From assembly GCA_900546455.1 (NCBI GenBank), contig URCS01000015.1, positions 1 to 40,628 on the forward strand: 40,628 bases of DNA. The letters run 5' to 3'. Of this stretch, positions 16,352-24,026 are shown piece by piece. Every line of letters starts with the position of its first letter. Positions within the stretch are counted from its first letter, which is position 1. The position numbers were made by a program, and so were the translations under genes. Under the pieces are notes generated by a model. It was not told where the DNA came from. It worked only from the letters and a program-made list of their open reading frames with translations, and ran no database searches. The stretch is from an uncultured Collinsella sp. Lineage in GTDB: Bacteria; Actinomycetota; Coriobacteriia; Coriobacteriales; Coriobacteriaceae.

Positions 16352-17250
16352 TGAAGCTCTCGCATGAGTCTAAGAGGCGCTTGGGCGTCGGCATCGGAGC
16401 GTTTGTGCTTATCATCGGACTTGTCTTCGGCACTTCGTGGACTCTGATTCATTTTGATGGACCGTGGGATTTCGACGATGTTGTATCCGGCTTGTCTGGT
16501 ATGGGCGATGCGTTTGACGAGGACGATTCCTTGAATAGCGGTAACTATTCCGCTCGGCCTCAACAGCTTTCGAAGGAAACGTTTGATGCCGACGCGTTCA
16601 CATCCCTTGACTTGGATGTGACGTCGGGTGCGGTTGAGATCAAATGCGTTTCCGACGGGCCGGTACGTGTCATCGAGAGTGGCCGCGTCGCAAAAGGAGT
16701 AGCTGCTTTCGATGCGGCAACCCAGAATCTGGCCGAGGTTAAGGGTTCTACGCTCAAGCTTCGCCAGTTCGATTGCGATGACGAGCGAGCCATTGACCGC
16801 ACGGTTATCGTCGAACTGCCGCGCAAAGTTGCCGATAACATGGTGGGCATTACAGCGAATGTAGGATCGGGTGATCTGACGGTCGCGGGCATTGCGTGTC
16901 ATGACCTCAACCTGACTCTGGACTCGGGAGACGTTGAGTTTACGGGCACCGTGACCGACATCCTGAATGCCAAGGTCGGTTCGGGCGACATGACGTTCGA
17001 GCTCTACCAGGCGCCCGCGAAGTCGATGGACGTGAGCGTGGGCTCGGGCGACGTGGAGATGACGGTTCCGAGCTCTACGGGCTTTAAGGCGAGCCTCACC
17101 GTGGGCAGCGGCGACTTCGAGAGCGATTTCCTTCCGCTTGGCTACGATGGCGAGACCATTTTGAATCTTGAATTCGATAACGGTGACAAGTCTGCCACGT
17201 ATCGTTTTGAGGTCGGTTCGGGCGACATGTCGTTTGATTCGGAGTATTGA
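16348..17250 (+). CDS. Membrane-anchored DUF4097 adhesin-like protein
   Basis: A 300-residue protein with an N-terminal signal anchor (about 11-33) and an extracytoplasmic beta-solenoid of the DUF4097 type. The repeated VGSGD/DSGDVEF/GSGDM signatures recur about every 20-25 residues from about 170 to 297, each presumably one rung of the helix. LiaF and related DUF4097 proteins act with envelope-stress regulators. The four-base overlap with the XRE regulator gene supports a sensor/regulator pair. No enzymatic motif is present. Confidence 0.8.
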   Translation: MMKLSHESKRRLGVGIGAFVLIIGLVFGTSWTLIHFDGPWDFDDVVSGLSGMGDAFDEDDSLNSGNYSARPQQLSKETFDADAFTSLDLDVTSGAVEIKCVSDGPVRVIESGRVAKGVAAFDAATQNLAEVKGSTLKLRQFDCDDERAIDRTVIVELPRKVADNMVGITANVGSGDLTVAGIACHDLNLTLDSGDVEFTGTVTDILNAKVGSGDMTFELYQAPAKSMDVSVGSGDVEMTVPSSTGFKASLTVGSGDFESDFLPLGYDGETILNLEFDNGDKSATYRFEVGSGDMSFDSEY

Positions 17251-17294
17251 GGCAGACGAAAGCCTAGGCGAAGATATAGACGCGCTGTTTGATG

Positions 17295-17329
17295 AAGGCG
17301 CCGAAGCCGAGATCGGCTCCGGCGCCTTT
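17295..17329 (+). terminator. Terminator of XRE-DUF4097 operon
   Basis: AAGGCGCC (17295-17302) pairs with GGCGCCTT (17321-17328). A second internal stem AGCCGA/TCGGCT lies inside, and a short T-rich tail follows. It lies immediately before the elp3 start. Confidence 0.65.
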
Positions 17330-17346
17330 GCCTTTACAATGGGGGC

Positions 17347-19254
17347 ATGGAACAGATTATCTTGAACATACTCGAGGCTCTGCGTCGCGGCGAGACCGTG
17401 GACGACAAGGTGCTCGTCAAACTGATACATGCCGAGGCGCGCCGTGAGGGTGCCGACAAACGCGATTTGGCCAAGCGCCGTCTGCTGCCGTTCTACCAGC
17501 GGGTTAAACGTGAGGAGCCGGCTCGTTGGGCTGGGTGGAATGTCGATGCCGAGCTGGAACGTCAACTGCTGCAGGTGCTGCGTATGAAGCCGCGCCGCAC
17601 GGCTTCGGGCGTGGCAACCATTACCGTCATCACCAAGCCGTGGCCGTGCTCGGGCGATTGCCTGTTTTGCCCCAACGATCTGCGCATGCCCAAAAGCTAT
17701 TTACATGCCGAGCCGGCGTGTGCCCGTGCAGAGCAAAACTGCTTCGATCCATATCTGCAGGTGAGTGCTCGCCTGACGGCGCTCTCGCAGATGGGGCATG
17801 CGACCGATAAGATTGAGCTCATCGTGCTCGGCGGTACTTGGAGCGACTATCCGGAAGGCTATCAGACGTGGTTTATGTCGGAGCTCTTCCGCGCGCTCAA
17901 TGACGATGCCGTGGCCGGCGTGGCGGCCAATCCCATGCTGGCGCGTCCAGGTATCAGCCGGGCCGAGGCGGGCCGCCGGCTCGATGACGCTCCCGCCGAT
18001 GCGCTGCCGCCGGTGGTCGCGGAGCATCGCGAACGCTATCGGGTAGCGGGCATTGCGACCGACGAGCGTGAGCTTGCAGCGGGTATTGCCGACGAGCAGG
18101 AGCGCGTGGATGCTGCCGTGGGAGGCTACAACCGCGCGGTGCGTCGGCTGTACGGCCCCGGTACGCCGTGGGGCGAGGTCGCCGAGTGGCAGACGGCTTC
18201 GATGGAGGAACTCGAGCGTCAGCAACGCATTAACGAGACGGCGAAGCATCGCGTGGTGGGGCTCGTTATCGAGACGCGTCCCGATGCCGTGACGCCGCAG
18301 GCGCTCACGCTCATTCGTCGCCTGGGCTGCACCAAGATCCAGATGGGCGTCCAGAGCCTCGACCAGCACCTGCTCGACATTAACGAGCGTCGCATTACGG
18401 TGGCGCAGATCGAGCGGGCGTTTTCGCTCGCGCGCCTGTTTGGCTTTAAGATCCACGCTCATTTTATGCTCAACTTGCTGGGCGCCACACCCGAGGGGGA
18501 CAAGCGCGACTACGAGCGCTTTATGACCGAAGGGGCCTTTATGCCCGACGAGGTCAAAGTCTACCCGTGCGCGCTCATCGAGGGCTCGCGTCTGGTGGGC
18601 TGTTACGAGCGCGGCGAGTGGCGCCCCTATACCGAGGAAGAGCTGCTCGATGTGTTGGCCGACGATATCGTGGTGACGCCGGCGTTCTGCCGCATCAGTC
18701 GCATGATCCGCGACTTTAGCTCCGACGACATCATGGTGGGCAACAAGAAGCCCAACCTGCGTCAGCTCGTCGAAAACCGCTTGGCGGCTCGTGGGGAGGG
18801 CACGACGGTACGTGAGATTCGTTATCGCGAGATCAGCACGGCGGGTGCCGACCTGGATGAGCTGACCCTTGACGAGGGGGTGGCGTACGAGACGCCGGTG
18901 ACGCACGAGCGCTTTTTGCAGTGGGTGACACCGCAGGGCAAAATCGCGGGCTTTTTGCGGTTGTCGCTGCCTGACCATTCGTTTGTTGCCGCGCATGCGG
19001 ACGAGTTGCCGACGACGCCGGACGAGGCGATGATTCGCGAGGTGCACGTGTATGGCATGGCGGCACGCGTGGGCGACCAGGGACAGGCGGCGCAGCATCA
19101 CGGGTTGGGGCGTTTGCTCGTAGAGCATGCATGCGAGATTGCCCGGGATGCGGGTTATGCGCGTATCAACGTGATTAGTGCGATTGGCACACGCGAGTAC
19201 TATCGCCATCTTGGATTTTATGACCATGGCCTTTATCTGCAAAAGGAGCTCTAG
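17347..19254 (+). CDS. elp3: Elp3-type radical SAM/GNAT tRNA-U34 modification enzyme
   Basis: A 635-residue bacterial Elp3. Homologues use SAM and acetyl-CoA to install carboxymethyl-type modifications at wobble uridine. The radical SAM cluster ligands are Cys101, Cys105 and Cys108 (CSGDCLFC). The TIM-barrel core follows, with VLGGTWSDYP, IETRPD and KIQMGVQSLD. A C-terminal GNAT acetyltransferase domain (about 490-635) contains GLGRLLVEHA, the acetyl-CoA loop, and REYYRHLGF. Between about 195 and 290 lies a charged linker with no recognisable motif. As is usual in bacteria, no Elp1/Elp2 partner genes are nearby. The ATG overlaps a GGGGGC ribosome binding region. The downstream gene starts directly after the stop codon. 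Confidence 0.93.
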   Translation: MEQIILNILEALRRGETVDDKVLVKLIHAEARREGADKRDLAKRRLLPFYQRVKREEPARWAGWNVDAELERQLLQVLRMKPRRTASGVATITVITKPWPCSGDCLFCPNDLRMPKSYLHAEPACARAEQNCFDPYLQVSARLTALSQMGHATDKIELIVLGGTWSDYPEGYQTWFMSELFRALNDDAVAGVAANPMLARPGISRAEAGRRLDDAPADALPPVVAEHRERYRVAGIATDERELAAGIADEQERVDAAVGGYNRAVRRLYGPGTPWGEVAEWQTASMEELERQQRINETAKHRVVGLVIETRPDAVTPQALTLIRRLGCTKIQMGVQSLDQHLLDINERRITVAQIERAFSLARLFGFKIHAHFMLNLLGATPEGDKRDYERFMTEGAFMPDEVKVYPCALIEGSRLVGCYERGEWRPYTEEELLDVLADDIVVTPAFCRISRMIRDFSSDDIMVGNKKPNLRQLVENRLAARGEGTTVREIRYREISTAGADLDELTLDEGVAYETPVTHERFLQWVTPQGKIAGFLRLSLPDHSFVAAHADELPTTPDEAMIREVHVYGMAARVGDQGQAAQHHGLGRLLVEHACEIARDAGYARINVISAIGTREYYRHLGFYDHGLYLQKEL

Positions 19255-20133
19255 ATGAACAAGCCGAGTGTTTCTGCCGGCGTCGTTGCCGGCGTTGCTC
19301 TGGGAGCCGCGGCGCTTGGTGCGGCCGCTGTCGCTGTTCGTGCTGCCTGTCTGCAGGTTGCGCGAACCCGCAATGGGTTGGCGCGTGTGAAACGCGTGCA
19401 CGATGAGGGCGGCGATGAGATTCGCGTGTTGGTGCAAGGCGGAGTCTACCAAAGCGCAAGCTACGTTGGCGAGCGTTGGGCAGAGCCCGTCTTTGCGTAC
19501 TATCGTGCGTTTGACGACGTGTTTGAGGCCGAGGATGCGATGCGCGACGCTTATGGTCGCGGCATCGACCGCATGCTTATGCTGGGCGGCGGCGGGTTTG
19601 CCTATCCCAAGTTTGCGCTGATGTCGCACGAGAGCTTGCGCATGGACGTCATTGAGTACGATGCTGAGATTACGCGCCTGGCGCGCCGTTGGTTCTACCT
19701 GGACGAGCTGGAGCGCACGGTGGGCGATCGCCTGCGAGTGATTACCGCTGAGGCTCGCTCGTATCTGGGTGTGACGAGCGTGGGCCATCGTCGCTACGAC
19801 GTGGTCGTGAGCGATTGCTTTGGCGGTGCCGAGCCCGTGCGCGAGCTGGCGACCGTTGAGGCGCTGCGCCTGGTGCGGGGCAGCCTGAACCCCGGGGGTA
19901 TCTACGTGGCCAATATCGTGAGCGCAAACGAGGGGAGCGATGTGACGTTCCTTCGCGACTGCGCTGCCACGGCACTCGAGGTATTCGTCCACGCCTGGGT
20001 GGTCCCATGTGGCGATGCGAAGTTCGGCGGCGAGGAAAACTACCTGCTCATCGCCAGCGACGGCGACTACGCCTTTGCCGAAGCCGTGCCCTTCGACACC
20101 GACTTCCTCGGCACCGTCCTTCACGACAAGTAA
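19255..20133 (+). CDS. Spermidine-synthase-fold protein with N-terminal membrane segment
   Basis: A 292-residue protein with an N-terminal hydrophobic Ala/Gly/Val segment (about 8-32) and then a spermidine synthase/methyltransferase Rossmann domain. The glycine loop LMLGGGGFAYPK (about 108-119), the acidic ribose-binding VIEYDAEI (about 132-139) and VVVSDCFGG (about 182-190) are visible. No S-adenosylmethionine decarboxylase gene accompanies it, and the fused-membrane forms are generally of unknown substrate, so polyamine synthesis should not be assumed. The start codon follows the Elp3 stop with no gap; the ribosome binding site AAGGAG is inside elp3. It converges on the helicase gene 27 bp away. 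Confidence 0.75.
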   Translation: MNKPSVSAGVVAGVALGAAALGAAAVAVRAACLQVARTRNGLARVKRVHDEGGDEIRVLVQGGVYQSASYVGERWAEPVFAYYRAFDDVFEAEDAMRDAYGRGIDRMLMLGGGGFAYPKFALMSHESLRMDVIEYDAEITRLARRWFYLDELERTVGDRLRVITAEARSYLGVTSVGHRRYDVVVSDCFGGAEPVRELATVEALRLVRGSLNPGGIYVANIVSANEGSDVTFLRDCAATALEVFVHAWVVPCGDAKFGGEENYLLIASDGDYAFAEAVPFDTDFLGTVLHDK

Positions 20134-20160
20134 GTCTCCCCGTCCCAAAAAAGACTGGTC

Positions 20161-22605
20161 TTAGGCGTGGTCGCGCCAGCCGTGAACGCGCTGCTTCATG
20201 CCCTCTATGTCGAGCACGCCTTCGGCAAAGCCCTTGCGCACGAGCTCTTCGGGAACAAACTCGTCGTAGCGGTCAAAGTAAGGCACCTCGCCAGGATAGA
20301 CGAGCTCGATGGGATCGAAGTCCTTTTCGGCCTCGGCGGCGAGCACCTCAAAGAACGTCTCCTCGTCGGCCTTCATCTTAAACTGCATAAAGTACGGGCG
20401 TGACGGGTCGAGTCCGCGAAGGCCCAGCTCAGCGGCGCATTTGATTTTAAGCATGCGCTCGAGTGCTAGGAAGGCGTAGCTGCCCAACCAGGGGAAGAGC
20501 ACCCAGGTGTCGCCACCCAGATTGATGAGCGGCTTAGTTCCCGCGCCCGAAATCTCGGCGGTATGACGAGCCTGCGCAAGGCGCGCCCGTGCGTTGCCCA
20601 TAAGGTACGGATATGCCGCATGCTCGTTGAGCGCCTGGCGCATGCGCTCGAGCACATGCGTATTGATGTCTCCGGGGCAGTCGCCAAAGTATGCTGGCAC
20701 ACGGCCCTTGACCTGCGTGGCAAAGACGGTATGGCGCTTCCAGTCCACTTCCTCGACAATCCAGCAATGGCCTGCGATGGCGATGCGCTCGCCAGGTGGT
20801 GGCGGGTTGACGATCGTGCCCAGCTCGGCCGATTCGTTGCGAACGGTAAACTCCTCGTTCTCCTGGAACACGGCGTAGAACTTAAAGTTGTTGATGATGC
20901 GCTCGCCCGCGAGGCCCACGATGAGCCCGCCGCCCTCGGTGACCTGGATATGGTCGATCTTGATGAGGTGACGTAGCAGTACGCGGTAGTCGTCGGCCGA
21001 GACACGGTGGAAGTAACTGAGCGTGAGTACGCGCTGGGCAAGTTCGGCCGGTGTGAGCTCGCCGGTGCTAGCGAGCGTCGACATGGTCTGGTGATAGAGC
21101 AAGCTGTAGGGGAGCCGATCGAGCTCGGGCGGCTCGACCCACTTTTCCTCGCGATAGAGTTGTACGAGTGCGATGCCCTGCAGGAGCTTCCAGGGAATCG
21201 TTTCGGGCATCATCGTGCGCGGCTCGGGCTCCTCCTCGCGCATGACAAACCACATCTCGGGCGGAAGATCGCGGCGGCCCGTGCGCCCCATGCGCTGCAA
21301 AAAGGAACTGACGGTAAACGGCGCGTCAATCTGGAACGCACGTTCCAAGCGGCCGATATCGATACCGAGTTCCAGCGTTGAGGTGGTGACGGTTGTCTGT
21401 GCCTGCTCCTCGTCGCGCATGAGCTCCTCGGCCGTCTCGCGCAGCGATGCCGAGAGATTGCCATGATGGATAAGGAAGCGGTCGGGCTCGTGCCGGTATT
21501 CGCAGTAGCTGCGCAGCATGGAGCACACGGCCTCGGCCTCCTCGCGCGAGTTGGCAAAGACCAGGCACTTGCGGCCGCGGGTATGTTCAAAGATATAGCC
21601 CATGCCGGGGTCGGCGTTGTCGGGTGCGGTATCGGTGGGGTTGAGCAGCGCCTGCTCGGTCGCTCGCGGGATGTCGACTTCGCCTTCGGGGGCTGAGGAG
21701 GTGCGACGGTCCTTGGAGGCAGCCTTACCCCGTGCTTGCTCGCGACGTTGGCGGCGTTCTTCCTGTGTAAGTTGTCCACTATGACGCATATCTTGGGTGC
21801 TGACGGGCAGTGCTGCGGGTGCTGCCGCCTCAATGCGCTCACATGCGAGCACCTCGGCTTCCTGCGGGCCCGCGCTCATAAATCCTCGTTGCTGCGCCTG
21901 GGGGCCCGAGTTGTAGAAGTGCTCCATGGAGATACGCCACACGCGGCGCGGCTCCTCAAAGCGGGGGATGACGCAGTCGCGTCCCGTTCCCTGCGACAGG
22001 AAGGCACCCGTGCGCTCGGGGTCTCCGATGGTGGCCGAAAGGCCAATGCGCCGGGGCTGCACGCCCGCCATGCGCGAAAGGCGCTCGATAAGGCAGAGCG
22101 TCTGACCGCCGCGGTCGCCGCGCATGAGCGAGTGGACCTCGTCGATGACCACATAGCGCAGATCGCAAAACATGCGCGGGATTGCCATATGCTTGTGGAT
22201 TAGAAGCGCCTCGAGTGATTCGGGCGTAATCTGCAGGATGCCGCTTGGCTTTTTGATGAGCTTGGCCTTATGCGATTGCGAGACATCGCCGTGCCAGTGC
22301 CAGACAGGGATATCGGCCTCTTCGCACAGGTCGTTGAGGCGGACAAACTGATCGTTGATGAGCGCTTTGAGGGGACCAATGTAGAGGGCGCCTACGCTCG
22401 CGGGCGGGTTCTCCCAAAACTCGGTCAGGATGGGAAAGAAAGCCGCCTCGGTTTTGCCGGATGCCGTGGATGCCGTCAGGAGTACATTGTCTTGCGTGTT
22501 GAAGATGGCATCTGCCGCCGCAACCTGGATAGAGCGCAGGCTCTCCCAATCGTGGGAGTAGATGAAATCCTGGATAAACGGGGCATATCGGTCAAAAGCG
22601 TTCAC
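20161..22605 (-). CDS. Lhr/BrxHI-like DEAD/DEAH helicase of TerB-BrxD operon
   Basis: An 814-residue superfamily 2 DNA helicase. Motif I is TASTASGKTEAA (Lys51), motif Ia is PLKALINDQF, motif II is DEVH (155-158), motif III is LSATIGD, and motif VI is QRMGRTGRRD. A long C-terminal region carries conserved blocks (for example INNFKFYAVF and HCWIVEEVD). It resembles the BrxHI/Lhr-like helicases paired with BrxD. A charged low-complexity insert (about 233-332, rich in Arg, Ala, Ser) separates the two helicase lobes. I choose the GTG at 22605 with AAAGGAGG upstream; the frame is open for 83 more codons with sequence of non-coding type. It is third in the operon, 116 bp after the ATPase gene. Confidence 0.85.
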   Translation of the reverse strand: MNAFDRYAPFIQDFIYSHDWESLRSIQVAAADAIFNTQDNVLLTASTASGKTEAAFFPILTEFWENPPASVGALYIGPLKALINDQFVRLNDLCEEADIPVWHWHGDVSQSHKAKLIKKPSGILQITPESLEALLIHKHMAIPRMFCDLRYVVIDEVHSLMRGDRGGQTLCLIERLSRMAGVQPRRIGLSATIGDPERTGAFLSQGTGRDCVIPRFEEPRRVWRISMEHFYNSGPQAQQRGFMSAGPQEAEVLACERIEAAAPAALPVSTQDMRHSGQLTQEERRQRREQARGKAASKDRRTSSAPEGEVDIPRATEQALLNPTDTAPDNADPGMGYIFEHTRGRKCLVFANSREEAEAVCSMLRSYCEYRHEPDRFLIHHGNLSASLRETAEELMRDEEQAQTTVTTSTLELGIDIGRLERAFQIDAPFTVSSFLQRMGRTGRRDLPPEMWFVMREEEPEPRTMMPETIPWKLLQGIALVQLYREEKWVEPPELDRLPYSLLYHQTMSTLASTGELTPAELAQRVLTLSYFHRVSADDYRVLLRHLIKIDHIQVTEGGGLIVGLAGERIINNFKFYAVFQENEEFTVRNESAELGTIVNPPPPGERIAIAGHCWIVEEVDWKRHTVFATQVKGRVPAYFGDCPGDINTHVLERMRQALNEHAAYPYLMGNARARLAQARHTAEISGAGTKPLINLGGDTWVLFPWLGSYAFLALERMLKIKCAAELGLRGLDPSRPYFMQFKMKADEETFFEVLAAEAEKDFDPIELVYPGEVPYFDRYDEFVPEELVRKGFAEGVLDIEGMKQRVHGWRDHA

Positions 22606-22686
22606 GGGGCCTCCTTTCAGCAACGGGCTGAGCAAAGCAGTGGGCAACGGCTCTATATCTTGCAACATCGGTGTTTGCCCAGATAA

Positions 22687-22723
22687 AACCTGCCAAAATA
22701 AACCTGTCCCTTTTTGGTAGGTT
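22687..22723 (-). repeat. Hairpin repeat with GGGACAGG core, copy 3 (variant)
   Basis: On the minus strand AACCTACCAAAA pairs with TTTTGGCAGGTT (one G-U) around an AGGGACAGG-containing loop. It sits in the gap between the ATPase stop codon, which it touches, and the helicase start. The stem sequence differs from the two copies near 8 kb but the loop core is shared. Confidence 0.6.
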
Positions 22724-24026
22724 AGATGGTGAACTCGGCGAAGTTGCGGTCGTCGCTTGCGGTGCCGGTGTCGTCTGTTGCGGTTGCCGATGCCAGCGCA
22801 TCGCCGCCAACGCTTTGTAGCAGCTCGGCCACGTTGGCATCGGGGTTCTGACACAGGATGTCGAGCAGCTCGATAAAGTCGCGAATGACCTCACGGGGCG
22901 TCAGGTGCGTATCGGCTCCCACGCGGCCAAACTCGATCTTAAGGAAGTCCACCAAGTCGTTCTCGGTAAGCGTGGGTGTCCAGCCAAAGTAACCGGCGTG
23001 GATTTGCATGAGCTTTTCGATCAAGACCAGCAGCTCCTCATAGGTGAGTGGCTGCAGACGAATGATGGGCGCGAGCATGTCTTTGAGGTCCTCGCGTGCA
23101 AAACGACCCTGGGCGAGACGGCTGCGCAGGGCTTCGTAGGAGAACACGCCGCGGCGGCGGTCTTCGATGGAGGTTGGCGTGCCGCCCATGATCATGCCCA
23201 GGTACTGTGCTTTGCCCTGCAGCGTGTCGTTGTACATGGTCAGGATCTTCTCGTAGTTGTACTGGCGCGTGATGGCGTTGGGAATCTTGTACAGGTTTAC
23301 GAGCTCGTCGATGAGCACCAGCATGCCCTTGTAACCGCTGCAGACCAAAAAACGTGCGATGAGCTTGATATAGTCGTACCAGTCGTCGTCGCTGATGATG
23401 GTCGAGGAGCCCAGCTCGGCGCGCGCCTCGCTCTTGGTGCGGTACTCGCCGCGAATCCATTTGGTCATGCGGCTCATGCTCTCTTCGTCACCCTCCGAGA
23501 CAGCCGTGCGATAACGGCGGAGCATGCGGGTGAAGTCGAAGCCGTGGACCATCTCCTCGAGCGGAGCGAGTTGGGCATTGATGGCCGACTCGTCGGCATC
23601 GGCGCACGAGGCGACCCAACGATCCAGGATAAGGTTGAGTGCACCGCCCTCGGGGCGCGTTTTGGTCGATATGTTGCGGATGAGCTCGCGATAGGTGGCC
23701 AGGCCCTGGCCCTGGCCACCCTGCAGCCGGCGCTCAGGCGAAAGGTCGGCATCGGCGACGACAAAGCCCTCGCCCATGGCGTGCGTGCGAATAGTTTGGA
23801 GCAAAAAGCTCTTGCCCGCGCCGTAGCGACCGACTAGGAAGCGAAAACTTGCGCCGCCATCGGCGATGAGGCTTAGGTCGGTGAGCAAGGCGCGGATCTC
23901 GACCTCGCGTCCCACGGTAATGTAGGGAAGGCCGATGCGCGGGACGACGCCGCCTTTGAGCGAGTTGAGAATGACGGCGGCGACGCGCTTGGGCACGCGG
24001 GGCGCTGCGGATGCGGTATCACTCAT
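22722..24026 (-). CDS. brxD: BrxD-like P-loop ATPase (DUF2791 family)
   Basis: A 434-residue AAA-type ATPase of the family called BrxD in type 2 BREX systems. Walker A GRYGAGKS is at 66-73 and Walker B MLVLIDE at 235-241. An arginine-rich TSIEDRRRGVFSYEALRSRL region and a C-terminal helical domain follow. BrxD partners the BrxHI helicase in BREX, and here the helicase gene is directly downstream. The start overlaps the TerB-domain gene by 8 bp, so the two are translationally coupled. The last 35 residues are Ala/Asp/Thr-rich and poorly conserved in character. No pglX, pglZ or pglW homologue lies in the window. Confidence 0.88.
   Translation of the reverse strand: MSDTASAAPRVPKRVAAVILNSLKGGVVPRIGLPYITVGREVEIRALLTDLSLIADGGASFRFLVGRYGAGKSFLLQTIRTHAMGEGFVVADADLSPERRLQGGQGQGLATYRELIRNISTKTRPEGGALNLILDRWVASCADADESAINAQLAPLEEMVHGFDFTRMLRRYRTAVSEGDEESMSRMTKWIRGEYRTKSEARAELGSSTIISDDDWYDYIKLIARFLVCSGYKGMLVLIDELVNLYKIPNAITRQYNYEKILTMYNDTLQGKAQYLGMIMGGTPTSIEDRRRGVFSYEALRSRLAQGRFAREDLKDMLAPIIRLQPLTYEELLVLIEKLMQIHAGYFGWTPTLTENDLVDFLKIEFGRVGADTHLTPREVIRDFIELLDILCQNPDANVAELLQSVGGDALASATATDDTGTASDDRNFAEFTI

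Noticed and set aside
16183..17565. 460-codon minus-strand frame over XRE/DUF4097
   Set aside because: It crosses three plus-strand features and a terminator and has no domain.
17701..20148. 815-codon open frame on the minus strand
   Set aside because: It is antisense to Elp3 and the spermidine-synthase-like gene, both of which have clear motifs. The long frame is a product of high GC codon usage, and its translation has no recognisable domain.
22606..22854. N-terminal extension of the BrxHI-like helicase by 83 codons
   Set aside because: It overlaps the end of the ATPase gene and contains the hairpin repeat. The GTG at 22605 has an excellent ribosome binding site and a family-like N-terminus.
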